From Myxococcota bacterium (GTDB taxonomy: Bacteria; Myxococcota_A; Polyangia; JAAYKL01), in NCBI GenBank assembly GCA_030065855.1, contig JASJCT010000014.1, positions 1-64,000 on the forward strand: 64,000 nucleotides of DNA. Reading direction: 5' to 3'. Below are positions 7,789 through 17,148 of the stretch, in pieces. The position numbers and the translations under genes were made by a program. The notes under the pieces were generated by a model. That model saw only the letters and a program-made list of their open reading frames with translations. It had not been told where the DNA came from and searched no databases. Within the stretch, counting starts at the first letter, position 1; each line of letters starts with the position of its first letter.

Positions 7789-9996
7789 TCATTGGCGCCG
7801 GGGTGGCGTGCCGTTAACGGATGGTGACGGGGGAGGTGGCGAGCCCTCGGAGTGAACGCCTCGCTTTCGGTCTTGCGGAAAGCCCTTTACATCTGACGGG
7901 CTCTCGACGACAGGCGGCGGTAAAAAAGAGATAACGTTGTCTGATCCAGAGGGCTTGACTTTCTCTCGCCAATCATCGCCCTTTGTCTGCGTTGGCACTG
8001 GCTCGTCCTCAGTCACTGTAGGATCGCCCACTCTGGCTTCCTCTAGCCTGGCTGCGGCCCTGAGCAGTCTGGGATCGATATCTTCCAGGTTCTTTGCTCT
8101 TTCTCGCAGGAGTTGCGCAGCTTGTCGCGATTTGGCCACCCGCCTTTCGGATTCCAACACGTGGGCCGCGCGTACCAGGCGAGGATCCACGCCCTCTAGG
8201 CGTTTTGCTCGCCGAAGGAGCTCGTTGGCAGACTCCCGTTCCGCATACTTTACCTGATCTTCTAGTTTTTTTAGCGCTTCTATTGTTGAACCTTGTTCGG
8301 CTGTATCCGTGCTTTTGTCTGTGGGGATCTTTGCCATGACGTCAATCTCCGACACGTCAATTTCCTGCGTCGTGTCTCGCCTCGGTGGTTGGGGTCGCGT
8401 TAGTGGTGGCGTACGCGTGTCATCCAGGTCTTGCTCTGGCTCCTCTGGACGTGGCACATCAGAAATCTTTTTTCGCGGTGGCTTTGGTGGATAACTCGAT
8501 AGTCGGGTGCCGTTTGGAAGCTTAGACGGACGCTTGGGCTCGATGCGTCCATTGGCCATTGCCACAGGTGTCGCCGGCAGTGTGAGTTTTTTTACGCCAT
8601 GTGATGGGGTATTTTTTGTCTGCGCATCAGTTGGCACGGCCTCGGGTGGTGGTTCAAGGGAAAGGGGTTCAGAAAATTGGGCGTCTGGTGCGGCATCTTC
8701 TGCTTCAATCGGCTCCTCATCGTGGCCACGGAGGACATCCGCCATTGACACTTTCGACGTATTTTCTGAGATACCGCTGTCAGGCACGTCCGACATGGAG
8801 GTGTCGGGATCTGGTTCAGCGTAAGCATCGGCATCAGTGTCAGCGTCTGGATCCGTGTTGGGTGTCATGGGATCCTGGGACGACGCATCAGGATCCGCGC
8901 CGGGTGTCATAAGATCCTGGGGCGGCTCATCTGGTTCTGTGTCAGGCGTCATGAGATCCAGAGGCGGCTCATCTGGTTCTGTATCGGGTGTTGTGAGATC
9001 CTGTGGTGGCTCATCAGACACTGCCGGCTCGGAAGTATTTGGAAACGGTACCCGCTCACGTACAGTATCCTCTGATACGGCGCGATATTCGGTAATAAAG
9101 GGTGCAATATCTTCGAGTGCCGAGGCCAATGCTGGCAGATCGGGATATCGCTTGTCTGGAAAGGGGTGCAGGGCGCGATCCAAGAATGCCAGCACAGGAT
9201 CTGGTAGGGCCGGCCTGATGCGGATGAATATTTCTGGCACGCCGTCAAATACGGTCCGTGTGAGCAGTTCTCCGATCATTACGCCGGCAGCATATACATC
9301 TGTCCGACGGTCTGAAAATCGCCCGGCGATGAGCTCAGGTGCTGCATATCCCCGATAGTCAGCCAGGCTGCGAAGCCGATGCCATACTGCGGTAGGTGGT
9401 AAGTGACACGCAATACCAGTATCGACAATGGCAACATCTTCATGCGGCATCTCGCTTGAAGCGAGCCAGATCTTTTCTGGTGACAGGGCCCCATGTGCCA
9501 CATCGGAATGCTCGGTGTGGAGGCGCGCGACATGCGCAACTATCGAGACGATCTCCTGTGCTGAAAACGCCCTCCCCGCCTGCATTTTCTCATTGATAAT
9601 GGTCCTTAACGTCTGGGTTTCGAAAAGCTCGCGAACAAAGAAACACCGGTCATCCTCGTCCATCTGCACATCGAGGATATTCGCCGCATCTGCCTCCTCG
9701 CTTTCCATCAGGGTTTGAACATCTGATAGAAACTGATCCCGCCTCTGTTTATCCGGCAACAAGCCCGGGTGGATGACTTTTAAAGCGACCCGGGTGTCTG
9801 ATGCCAGATCTAGAGCTTCTAAAACAGTGCCCAGGCGTCCAATGCCCAGACCACCCTTGACCTCATACTGGTCGCGAATAATTTCTCCCTGGCGATATCC
9901 AGCGACCTGATCGAGGGTATCATTCGGATTCCATCCGCAGTCAGAACAAATACTCGTTAAAGGATCGAATTGACCCCCGCATCGAATACAATCCAC
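7789..9996 (-). CDS. Zinc-ribbon Ser/Thr kinase-like protein, probable pseudokinase
   Basis: The 735-residue protein starts at GTG 9996 (AGAGGG 6 nt upstream). An N-terminal zinc ribbon has Cys3, Cys6, Cys17 and Cys20. A Hanks-type kinase fold covers about 43-320: the glycine-rich loop is imperfect, the beta-3 Lys73 (VALKV) is present, and Asp192 of the DFG equivalent (DTG) is present. The catalytic loop HRDLKPEN is replaced by HGALSPEK (168-175), so the catalytic Asp and metal-binding Asn are missing. This argues for a pseudokinase or scaffold. Residues 330-700 are low-complexity and charged, including four 14-residue repeats, and end in coiled-coil-like Glu/Arg/Ala-rich segments. No membrane segment was seen. 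Confidence 0.85.
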   Translation of the reverse strand: MDCIRCGGQFDPLTSICSDCGWNPNDTLDQVAGYRQGEIIRDQYEVKGGLGIGRLGTVLEALDLASDTRVALKVIHPGLLPDKQRRDQFLSDVQTLMESEEADAANILDVQMDEDDRCFFVRELFETQTLRTIINEKMQAGRAFSAQEIVSIVAHVARLHTEHSDVAHGALSPEKIWLASSEMPHEDVAIVDTGIACHLPPTAVWHRLRSLADYRGYAAPELIAGRFSDRRTDVYAAGVMIGELLTRTVFDGVPEIFIRIRPALPDPVLAFLDRALHPFPDKRYPDLPALASALEDIAPFITEYRAVSEDTVRERVPFPNTSEPAVSDEPPQDLTTPDTEPDEPPLDLMTPDTEPDEPPQDLMTPGADPDASSQDPMTPNTDPDADTDADAYAEPDPDTSMSDVPDSGISENTSKVSMADVLRGHDEEPIEAEDAAPDAQFSEPLSLEPPPEAVPTDAQTKNTPSHGVKKLTLPATPVAMANGRIEPKRPSKLPNGTRLSSYPPKPPRKKISDVPRPEEPEQDLDDTRTPPLTRPQPPRRDTTQEIDVSEIDVMAKIPTDKSTDTAEQGSTIEALKKLEDQVKYAERESANELLRRAKRLEGVDPRLVRAAHVLESERRVAKSRQAAQLLRERAKNLEDIDPRLLRAAARLEEARVGDPTVTEDEPVPTQTKGDDWREKVKPSGSDNVISFLPPPVVESPSDVKGFPQDRKRGVHSEGSPPPPSPSVNGTPPRRQ
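8848..9015 (-). repeat. Four tandem 42-bp units in the pseudokinase gene
   Basis: Four adjacent 42-bp units encode the 14-residue repeat DEPPQDLTTPDTEP and variants. The units stay in frame and diverge most at the distal end. They form part of a disordered acidic Pro-rich linker. Confidence 0.8.
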
Positions 9997-10125
9997 GATA
10001 AACCCTCTTTAAAACAATATCATTATAAAAATACCTATCATTGTAGGCGATAATACCACAAGTGGATCAATCATTAAACAACAAACCGTTTTAATAGACT
10101 ATAGAAAGCTATAAACGTCAACGGG

Positions 10126-11607
10126 TTAGGGCTCATCCCGCCAGCCCAATAGGCGCTTTTCCCCTTTGATGGTGCGGATGTGGGTTATATCTTGGAAGAT
10201 TTCCAAACAGCCTCTGTAATCGCCGGTGTCGTTTCTGACAGCGATGTATCGCGCGTGGATGTATTTGTCCTTTACCTGCATCCAAAATTCGGCCTCATCT
10301 TTGTTTCCCCGACGAAATTCAGACAAGATGCGGTTAACAAAGGGCAGGCTCTTTGGTGGATGACAATATTGAACCTTGCGCCCGATGACTTGGTGTCCTC
10401 TGGGAAATACCCTATCTTCCCTGTTGTTGAAGTATCTGACGTCGTCATATTCGTCGACAAAGGAAATATCGAGTGGTAGATGGCCAAAAATAAGGTCGAT
10501 TTGCATCGGGGTCAGCTCCCCGGTTGTCAGAAGAATGGGACCGGTGTTGCTGGTCTTATCTGGTTGAACAGACACAGGTGCTCCTCGGGCTGTATTGGGT
10601 GCCCATTCAGCTTCAGGTGCGACGATATCGTATCCTAGTGCATCATCGCTCTTGCGGATATCGACCCATTCCTGCGCTGTTAGTGCGCTGAGGGCCATTG
10701 GAAAAACAACCCGGTTCTCCTTGTCGATCATATCGAGCAGGGCTGACTTCAGGGCGGGGATCTGGTTACAGGCGGCGTCGCAGTCAGCAGCTTCTACTGC
10801 GGCAATCACGTTGCGCAGCATATCTCGGACCGTGTCGTGGGTCTCCCAGGTCACATGTGGCGGCTTGGTCAGCCCATGCCGTTCGAAAAAGGGAAAGAGG
10901 TGGTTCTCCTTGCGCGCGTAGTGGGTCTCAACTGCCTTTAGGTCAGATACTGTCTTTTTCATTTCGGCAAAGCAACGCGCCCTATCGCCGGGTATGTCTG
11001 ATTCGTTCATTTCATCTTTCAGGCGGCTCAAAACAGTTATCAGGGATTGGATTCTTTCGTTTTCCCGAATATAAGTGTTCATTGGGTGGCCAGGCAGCAC
11101 CTCGATGTGCTCTGTACGCGCAAACACCTCTCCCAGAACGCTCGCGTGCAAATCACAGAGCCGCAGAAGTCTTTTGGTGGTGATGCCTTCATCTGCCAAT
11201 ACATGGCCCACTGCGGCGATTTCATGGGGTTCTATCTCCTCTGTCACCGCCTGTAAGTGGCGCTCGGCTGCGGCAATATGTTGCCCCTGATGTAGATCCA
11301 TAAAACTCTTTTTTATCGCCTGAATGCGCGCATTACTCTTGGCGAGGTATTCGGGACTGAGCCCCTTTAGTGGGATCCGTTCGCCAGTCACACCAAATAC
11401 CTGTTTGGCAATGGCAGACATGAGGGTACTGAGGTCTGCGCCGCAAACAGCCGCTAGTCTCTGCAACGTGACCCCAGCGCCGAGGGCTGCCATGGTTGCC
11501 GGGGATTTCAACACGGCGAAGTGGCGATTGTAGTCTGATAAAAAATCCTTTAAAAAAGGATACTTACGCAACAGACTGACGAGCTTTGTCTTTGGCGATA
11601 GTTTCAT
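10126..11607 (-). CDS. DUF438 / hemerythrin-like / PAS domain sensor protein
   Basis: The 493-residue soluble protein has a DUF1858-like N-terminus (YPFLKDFLSDYN), then a DUF438 helical region. A hemerythrin-like four-helix domain lies at about 165-325, with candidate iron ligands in EVLPGHPMN, ETHYARKENHLFPFFERHG, TWETHDTVRD and DKENRVVFP. A C-terminal PAS domain (about 365-485) contains DISFVDEYDDVRYFNNREDR. This domain order is typical of DUF438 proteins, thought to sense or bind O2 or NO; the ligand is not proven. The start has GGAG 9 nt upstream. The gene is divergent from sat, with a 234-bp shared upstream region, so a redox link to sulfur metabolism is possible but only inferred. Confidence 0.88.
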   Translation of the reverse strand: MKLSPKTKLVSLLRKYPFLKDFLSDYNRHFAVLKSPATMAALGAGVTLQRLAAVCGADLSTLMSAIAKQVFGVTGERIPLKGLSPEYLAKSNARIQAIKKSFMDLHQGQHIAAAERHLQAVTEEIEPHEIAAVGHVLADEGITTKRLLRLCDLHASVLGEVFARTEHIEVLPGHPMNTYIRENERIQSLITVLSRLKDEMNESDIPGDRARCFAEMKKTVSDLKAVETHYARKENHLFPFFERHGLTKPPHVTWETHDTVRDMLRNVIAAVEAADCDAACNQIPALKSALLDMIDKENRVVFPMALSALTAQEWVDIRKSDDALGYDIVAPEAEWAPNTARGAPVSVQPDKTSNTGPILLTTGELTPMQIDLIFGHLPLDISFVDEYDDVRYFNNREDRVFPRGHQVIGRKVQYCHPPKSLPFVNRILSEFRRGNKDEAEFWMQVKDKYIHARYIAVRNDTGDYRGCLEIFQDITHIRTIKGEKRLLGWRDEP

Positions 11608-11752
11608 TTGCCTTGGCTCCTGCGTGGTTGCTTATCTACTTCTTGTTCATAATAAAACCCATCTCAGTCCCGCGCCACACGATTCCTGCGGCCAGCATGA
11701 CCGGGGTGAGCAACCAAAAGAGGGAATTGTCATCTTAGCGGTATCCACAGTC

Positions 11753-11790
11753 TTGACCCGAAATCCATTAATTGTTAATGGAAGTCGGGT
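11753..11790 (+). promoter_or_regulatory. Candidate sat promoter with overlapping long imperfect palindrome
   Basis: TTGACC (11753-11758) and TAATGG (11776-11781) have a 17-nt spacer. An imperfect palindrome spans 11756-11790: outer arms ACCCG/CGGGT and inner arms TCCATTA (11764-11770)/TAATGGA (11776-11782) around ATTGT. It overlaps the promoter elements, so it may be an operator; a leader hairpin is also possible. Confidence 0.45.
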
Positions 11791-11841
11791 TTATTCAGAA
11801 ACGTTTTATAAAGGACAAGAGAACGCCAAAGGAGAAAAAAA

Positions 11842-13038
11842 ATGATAAAGCCGCACGGTTCCGAACAACTGAATCCTCTGTTTGTCCAGGATGATGCAAA
11901 GCGCGCCGCACTCGTCAAGGAAGCTGAAGGCCTCCCGTCGATAGTCGTGAGTTCGGCCGCGGCTGCGAATGCGGTCATGCTGGGCTGCGGATATTTCAAT
12001 CCCCTCAAGGGATACATGAACGTGGCCGACGCCATGGGCGTTGCCGAGGGCATGAAAACCTCGGACGGCCTGTTCTGGCCCACGCCGGTCCTCAATGTCG
12101 TAAAGGACCCCGCTCCTGTTAAGGATGCCAAGCGCATTGCCCTGCGGGATCCCAACGTGGATGGCAACCCGGTCATCGCCATCCAAGATGTGGCCGCTAT
12201 CGAGGAAATCACCGCAGATCAAATGAAGCTCATGACGGAAAAGATCTATCGCACCACCGATATGGAGCACCCTGGCGTGGCCGCCTTCAATACCGTGGGC
12301 CGCTTTGCGATTTCCGGTCCGATTCAAGTGCTCAACTATTCCTATTTCGAGAAGGAATTTCCCGAGACATTCAGAACAGCGGTCCAAATCCGCAACGAAA
12401 TCGAAAAATGCGGCTGGAACAAGGTCGTGGCCTTTCAGACGCGCAATCCCATGCACCGGGCCCACGAAGAGCTGTGCCGCATGGCCAAGGACGCCGTGAA
12501 CGCAGACGGCATTCTGATCCACATGCTCCTGGGCAAGCTCAAGGCCGGGGACATCCCAGCAGATGTTCGGGATGCTGCCATTCGCAAGATGGTAGAGCTC
12601 TACTTCCCGCCCAATACGGTCATGATTACCGGATACGGGTTTGACATGCTCTACGCCGGACCACGCGAGGCAGTGCTGCACGCGGTGTTCCGCCAAAACT
12701 GCGGCTGCACCCATCTCATCGTGGGTCGGGATCACGCAGGTGTTGGATCCTACTACGGCGGCTTTGACGCGCAGACGATCTTCGACGACGAAGTACCACA
12801 GGGCGCCCTTGAAATCGAGATTTTCAAGGCAGATCACACGGCCTGGTCCAAGAAGCTGGGCAAAGTGATCATGATGCGCGATGCCCCGGATCACACCAAG
12901 GAAGATTGGGTATTCCTGTCCGGCACCAAGGTTCGTGCCATGCTCAGCGCTGGCGAAGATCTCCCGGTCGAGTTCTCCCGTCCGGAAGTCGCTAAGATCT
13001 TGATGGGATACTATCAGTCTGCAGCTGCCAAGGGGTAA
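11842..13038 (+). CDS. sat: Sulfate adenylyltransferase (ATP sulfurylase), homo-oligomeric type
   Basis: The 398-residue protein catalyses ATP + sulfate = adenylylsulfate + diphosphate, in the cytoplasm. It carries the diagnostic nucleotide-binding motifs QTRNPMHRAHEEL (near residue 199) and GRDHAGVG (near 295), plus an N-terminal PUA-like domain. Length and motifs fit the Sat/Met3 family of dissimilatory and phototrophic bacteria rather than CysD/CysN. AAAGGAG lies about 8 nt upstream of the ATG. No APS reductase, APS kinase or pyrophosphatase gene is in the window, so its direction (assimilation, sulfate reduction or sulfite oxidation) is not determined here. The next gene in the same direction is an AmpG-like permease. 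Confidence 0.95.
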   Translation: MIKPHGSEQLNPLFVQDDAKRAALVKEAEGLPSIVVSSAAAANAVMLGCGYFNPLKGYMNVADAMGVAEGMKTSDGLFWPTPVLNVVKDPAPVKDAKRIALRDPNVDGNPVIAIQDVAAIEEITADQMKLMTEKIYRTTDMEHPGVAAFNTVGRFAISGPIQVLNYSYFEKEFPETFRTAVQIRNEIEKCGWNKVVAFQTRNPMHRAHEELCRMAKDAVNADGILIHMLLGKLKAGDIPADVRDAAIRKMVELYFPPNTVMITGYGFDMLYAGPREAVLHAVFRQNCGCTHLIVGRDHAGVGSYYGGFDAQTIFDDEVPQGALEIEIFKADHTAWSKKLGKVIMMRDAPDHTKEDWVFLSGTKVRAMLSAGEDLPVEFSRPEVAKILMGYYQSAAAKG

Positions 13039-13102
13039 GTCTATTCGAAAAGGTGTCAGCGCTTTACTTGCGACTGCCTACGGCAATCGACGCGTTGCCA
13101 TT

Positions 13103-14275
13103 ATGGCCCCCCTTGGATTTTCATCCGGGCTGCCCATCGCTCTTACTGGCAGTACCCTGACAGCGTGGATGGCCACGGAAAAAATCGATCTCGCTACCAT
13201 AGGCCTGTTCGGCCTTGTCAACCTTCCCCATAACCTCAAGATCCTGTGGGCCCCCCTGCTCGATCGCTTTGACCTGCCGTGGCTGAGCCGCCGTCGCGAC
13301 TGGATGATTGTCTCGCAAATCGCTCTGTTTATCGCCATTTTTTTAATGGGCAGTTTCGATCCCGTGCAGTCGCTCACGAAAATCGGCCTGTTTGCTTTCA
13401 TCGTGGCTATCTTGTCAACGAGCCAGGATATTGTGGCTGATGCGTATCGCGTGGATGTGCTCAGGGAAACCGAACGAGCCTCTGGATTGGCGGTTTTCGT
13501 CTCCCTGTATCGGGTCGCAATGATCGTCGCAGGGGCTGGCGCGCTCATTCTTTCGGAAATGGTGTCTTGGCAAGTTGTCTACAAAATCCTGGCCGGCCTC
13601 ATGGGGATTGGCGTCATCGGAACCATACTGGCACCTGTTGCCACATCCCCGTCAGACACCCCAAAAACCGTCCGCCAGGCAGTGATATTGCCGTGGCTAG
13701 ATTTTTTCTCAAGGCCACGCGCCATTGTGATGCTCATCATTCTGATGACCTACAAAGTGGGAGACTGGGTCGCGAGCATCATGTTGATGCCATTTCTCAT
13801 GGATCTTGGATTTAGCCGTGGGGAAATCGGCGCTGTTTACAAAGGCCTGGGCTTGGCTGCCACTGTTGCCGGTGCCCTTATAGGCGGCGCATTAGTAACA
13901 AAGCTGGGGTTGCGAGTTTCTCTAGTAATTTTTGGGGCGCTGCAAGCCGGGGCCAATGCGCTCTACATTGTATTGGCTGCGGTTGGACAGAACAGCAGCA
14001 TGCTCATTCTCGCTCTAGGCGTAGATCACCTCTTCAACGGCCTTGGCACAGCGGCGTTCGGGGCATTTCTCATGTCCCTCTGCAACAAGCGCTTTTCCGC
14101 CACCCAATACGCCCTGTTTTCGAGTGCCGCAACCATTGTCGGACGCCTTATCGGCGGCGGTTCTGGGTTTATTGCCGGCTACACTGGATGGCCTGGATTC
14201 TTTGTCATCACGCTGATTGCGGCCGCGCCTGCCTTGGTATTGATACTGGCTACCCCAGCGGATCGGTTTCGCTAG
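13103..14275 (+). CDS. AmpG-like MFS permease (muropeptide transporter family)
   Basis: The 390-residue protein (from the first ATG) is a 12-segment major-facilitator protein. Its N-terminus, LGFSSGLPIALTGSTLTAWM, and the following LKILWAPLLDRF are signatures of AmpG-type permeases, which import anhydro-muropeptides for cell-wall recycling. The first ATG has no ribosome site and would start at the beginning of the first membrane segment. The open frame extends back to 13004 with no ATG, GTG or TTG; an ATT at 13043 has AAGGGG 7 nt upstream and would add 20 residues ending TAYGNRRVAI, as in family members. The true start may therefore be non-canonical. The stop codon overlaps that of the convergent gene at 14272. 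Confidence 0.85.
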   Translation: MAPLGFSSGLPIALTGSTLTAWMATEKIDLATIGLFGLVNLPHNLKILWAPLLDRFDLPWLSRRRDWMIVSQIALFIAIFLMGSFDPVQSLTKIGLFAFIVAILSTSQDIVADAYRVDVLRETERASGLAVFVSLYRVAMIVAGAGALILSEMVSWQVVYKILAGLMGIGVIGTILAPVATSPSDTPKTVRQAVILPWLDFFSRPRAIVMLIILMTYKVGDWVASIMLMPFLMDLGFSRGEIGAVYKGLGLAATVAGALIGGALVTKLGLRVSLVIFGALQAGANALYIVLAAVGQNSSMLILALGVDHLFNGLGTAAFGAFLMSLCNKRFSATQYALFSSAATIVGRLIGGGSGFIAGYTGWPGFFVITLIAAAPALVLILATPADRFR

Positions 14276-17019
14276 GGTACGCGTAGTTCTAGAACTGCTG
14301 AGCAAGTAATGCCAGCGCTGTTGCAAGCCCTCAAGCAATAGAACCCAGCCCTTTGTCCGGAACCCTCTGGTGGATCAAACGTAGATGCCCCAACGAGTTC
14401 ACCTTCTGTTTCAGTTTCGGTTTCGGTTTCGCGATAGAGGGTCTTCAATGGTGCCCAATCTTCATGTGCAAGATCAGGGTCAGAGGAATAGACCAGCTCA
14501 ATTGTATCCGCCCAAGAAACACCGTAATCAAAAGACCAGGACTCTGTGGGTAGAATCTCCAATTGTCGATCAGCACCGGCGCCGTGAACCTGGAAGGTTG
14601 GTACTAGCGGTGGCGTAGCGGTCTGAACAAGGGCCCGGAAATTAAAATCACCAGAAGAAGAGGTGTGTTCGCGATCCTGGCGATCCCCTGGGGAGATTTC
14701 AAATGAAGCATCCTCATTCCCCATGGAGTAAACCCGGACTGGATTGTAATCCCTACCCCTTAGGTGGATATGTATGGTTGATCCGACAGGCGCTTCCCAC
14801 GGGAATGCATAGGCAGGCGGCGTCCAATCAAAAGGAGCGTCTGCTTCGACAAACCCCAGCTTGCCCTCGTGTTGATGATCGCTGGGTTGACCGTTGGTCT
14901 CACTCCATATTCTGTACCAAAAATCAATGTCGCCTTTGCCAATGGAGTAATCCCGATTTGCATGCACATTGCTGATGGTAATTTGGTATGGCTTCGGTCT
15001 GTATTCGATTGGTAAATCACCTGCGTTGAACTGTTCGTTTTGCAGGCCCATAGAAACCCGCATGGGGTCTGCCTCATCTCCCAGTAAAAGGCGAGTGCTC
15101 GATTCGCCAAAGGGAATGCGCCACTCTGATTCGGGATAGTGGGGATCATGGCGCATGATGTCCCGTTCAACCACAGCAGCTTGGGTAAATGAATTGTCTG
15201 TTTCAAGAACACACAAACATACTCTGACAGTGAAGCTGGCATCCGCGTCAGTTGCCCGATGATGAATGTGGAAGGTTGCATGGGCTTCTGGAAATGCATA
15301 GCCGTGCCCGGTTCTTAGACCGATGCTGGGGCGTACGCGGAGGTTTGAGGCACTGGTAAGGGATAGGAGGTCATCATTGATATAGACAGCGACATGGATG
15401 CGGGACAGGATCTGTTCGGTTAACCATCTATCTGCCTCGACTAAAGGCGGATGTCCCAGATATTGATACAGAAAATCCCGGTCAATCTGGAAGTACAAAT
15501 GGCGCATTATCAGTTTGAGCCAGGTTACCTCCCGTTGATCAATCGTTGTTAACCGTTCTAACCGGGCTCTGGCAGTGATCGTGGATGTCACATGTTCCAG
15601 GCCCAGGCACGTGTCAACGGGGACTTCTTCTAAAATCCGATGTTCCATTCTAAAGGATGCAATTGGTCGGCCTCGGGTTTTTACTTCTCCCGCGATTTCA
15701 ATATCCCCTCCGACTTCGAGCCAATCAATAGACAGGCCTCCTTGGGCAAGGTCGAAAATAGGCGAGTAGGTGTTAATCGAAACTTCCTTGCTGGACAGTG
15801 TTACCCAACTGGGCCAGGCAAGATTCGGATGCCGAACAGCAATGGTCCAGGCGATGGACCACCTACTCTCTCCAGGTACCTCATGGTATTGGTCGAATAC
15901 CTGTCTTAATAACTGAACATGATCGAGGGTTATCCGGTATTTTTCTCTGCGGACGATGCGGGATATATATTCTGGGCCGTGATAAGGACGCATCGGTTGG
16001 CTGGGGACTTGAATCGGTTCATCGTAGAAAACAAGTTTGCCTTCCCCTGAATCGCTATCAACATCGTAAGTCGGCGCACTGGTATGCAGTGCATAATGAT
16101 CCACTAGCCGGGCCGGCCAAAACTGGTAGTCCAAACCATCCAACGCTATCGCCCGTAAAGGGTTATTGGGCAGCAGACAAGCATTAACGAAATTTTCAGT
16201 AAAATCACCCCATTCATCGGGAAGATCGATACCTTGCTGTCCAATTAGCGTGAGAAAGTTGATGGGATCAAGCTCTGATAGGACAACACTGCCGTTGCTA
16301 TCGGGCACTGGTTTTAGAGGCAATACAAACAAATATGCGGCTATTTCAGTAACCCATTCGTTGAGCAGAGCAGTCAATAGACTCCGAATGAAATCTTGTA
16401 TGCCTTGCGATATAAGTTTTTCCGAATACCGGGAAGGGGTTGGTGAGAATTCAACATCCACACTAGAAGACCAAAATAGGCGTCCGCTATCTATGTAGGG
16501 TTGCATGCGGATTGCTATTTCCATGCGGTCCCAGTCAATATCCCTGAAGCCGGTTATTTCCTGCCCTTCGGACTCAAACGCAATTCGCATCACCAGGGAG
16601 GGAGGACCATCCTCCCAGTCGAGTGTAATGCTACCAACGCCTTCAGCCGGTCGAAGATTGATATCGACGATGTCAATTGCCCGAGAACCCTGTGAAAAGG
16701 TCGGTACTAGAAAATTGATCTCCTGCTGATCTGTGATTTCCAGAATGAATCCAGGCAACGCTAGGGTACTGACATCATTGGTCTCAAGATGGAGTTCAAG
16801 ACCATTGCCATTCCTCATCCACCAATCAGGCGCTTCTGGTTCCAAATTGAGAAGCCTTGGAAAGTCCGTATATGCAGCCAGTGCTCTTTCAAAGACTTCA
16901 ACAAGGTTCACTTGGCCTTCACTGGTAAGAAAGTCATCCGCACGATTCTCTGAACTGCGCCACCTATCCCTGATGAGATCTTCTAGGACTCGGAGGACGG
17001 CACTTGTTACTTCACTCAT
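14272..17019 (-). CDS. Large hypothetical protein, unrecognised family
   Basis: I do not recognise this 915-residue protein. There is no signal peptide or membrane segment. The N-terminal half has many beta-like stretches with polar/hydrophobic alternation and several Trp/Tyr; residues about 200-250 and 480-560 look helical. The C-terminus has a short Glu-Thr repeat (RETETETETEGE) and a final segment with three Cys (YCLRACNSAGITC) resembling an immunoglobulin-like or fibronectin-like strand pair (FYCLRACNSAG). The ATG at 17019 has AGGTGG 8 nt upstream. It may be a cytoplasmic or atypically exported structural protein. It shares a promoter region with the divergent kinase and overlaps the permease stop by 3 nt. 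Confidence 0.75.
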   Translation of the reverse strand: MSEVTSAVLRVLEDLIRDRWRSSENRADDFLTSEGQVNLVEVFERALAAYTDFPRLLNLEPEAPDWWMRNGNGLELHLETNDVSTLALPGFILEITDQQEINFLVPTFSQGSRAIDIVDINLRPAEGVGSITLDWEDGPPSLVMRIAFESEGQEITGFRDIDWDRMEIAIRMQPYIDSGRLFWSSSVDVEFSPTPSRYSEKLISQGIQDFIRSLLTALLNEWVTEIAAYLFVLPLKPVPDSNGSVVLSELDPINFLTLIGQQGIDLPDEWGDFTENFVNACLLPNNPLRAIALDGLDYQFWPARLVDHYALHTSAPTYDVDSDSGEGKLVFYDEPIQVPSQPMRPYHGPEYISRIVRREKYRITLDHVQLLRQVFDQYHEVPGESRWSIAWTIAVRHPNLAWPSWVTLSSKEVSINTYSPIFDLAQGGLSIDWLEVGGDIEIAGEVKTRGRPIASFRMEHRILEEVPVDTCLGLEHVTSTITARARLERLTTIDQREVTWLKLIMRHLYFQIDRDFLYQYLGHPPLVEADRWLTEQILSRIHVAVYINDDLLSLTSASNLRVRPSIGLRTGHGYAFPEAHATFHIHHRATDADASFTVRVCLCVLETDNSFTQAAVVERDIMRHDPHYPESEWRIPFGESSTRLLLGDEADPMRVSMGLQNEQFNAGDLPIEYRPKPYQITISNVHANRDYSIGKGDIDFWYRIWSETNGQPSDHQHEGKLGFVEADAPFDWTPPAYAFPWEAPVGSTIHIHLRGRDYNPVRVYSMGNEDASFEISPGDRQDREHTSSSGDFNFRALVQTATPPLVPTFQVHGAGADRQLEILPTESWSFDYGVSWADTIELVYSSDPDLAHEDWAPLKTLYRETETETETEGELVGASTFDPPEGSGQRAGFYCLRACNSAGITCSAVLELRVP

Positions 17020-17148
17020 GATGACACCACCTGTTTTGTCGCTTCTTTCTGGGTATGCTGCAATCGATTGCAGGATACATACCAAGCCTCCACGAACGAC
17101 ATTCAAGTCGTAATCAACCTCTATAAAATGGATCAGATGCGTCAGTAG

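Noticed and set aside
11806-12894. A 362-residue minus-strand frame opposite sat
   Set aside because: The plus strand encodes ATP sulfurylase with full motifs. The antisense frame is a shadow.
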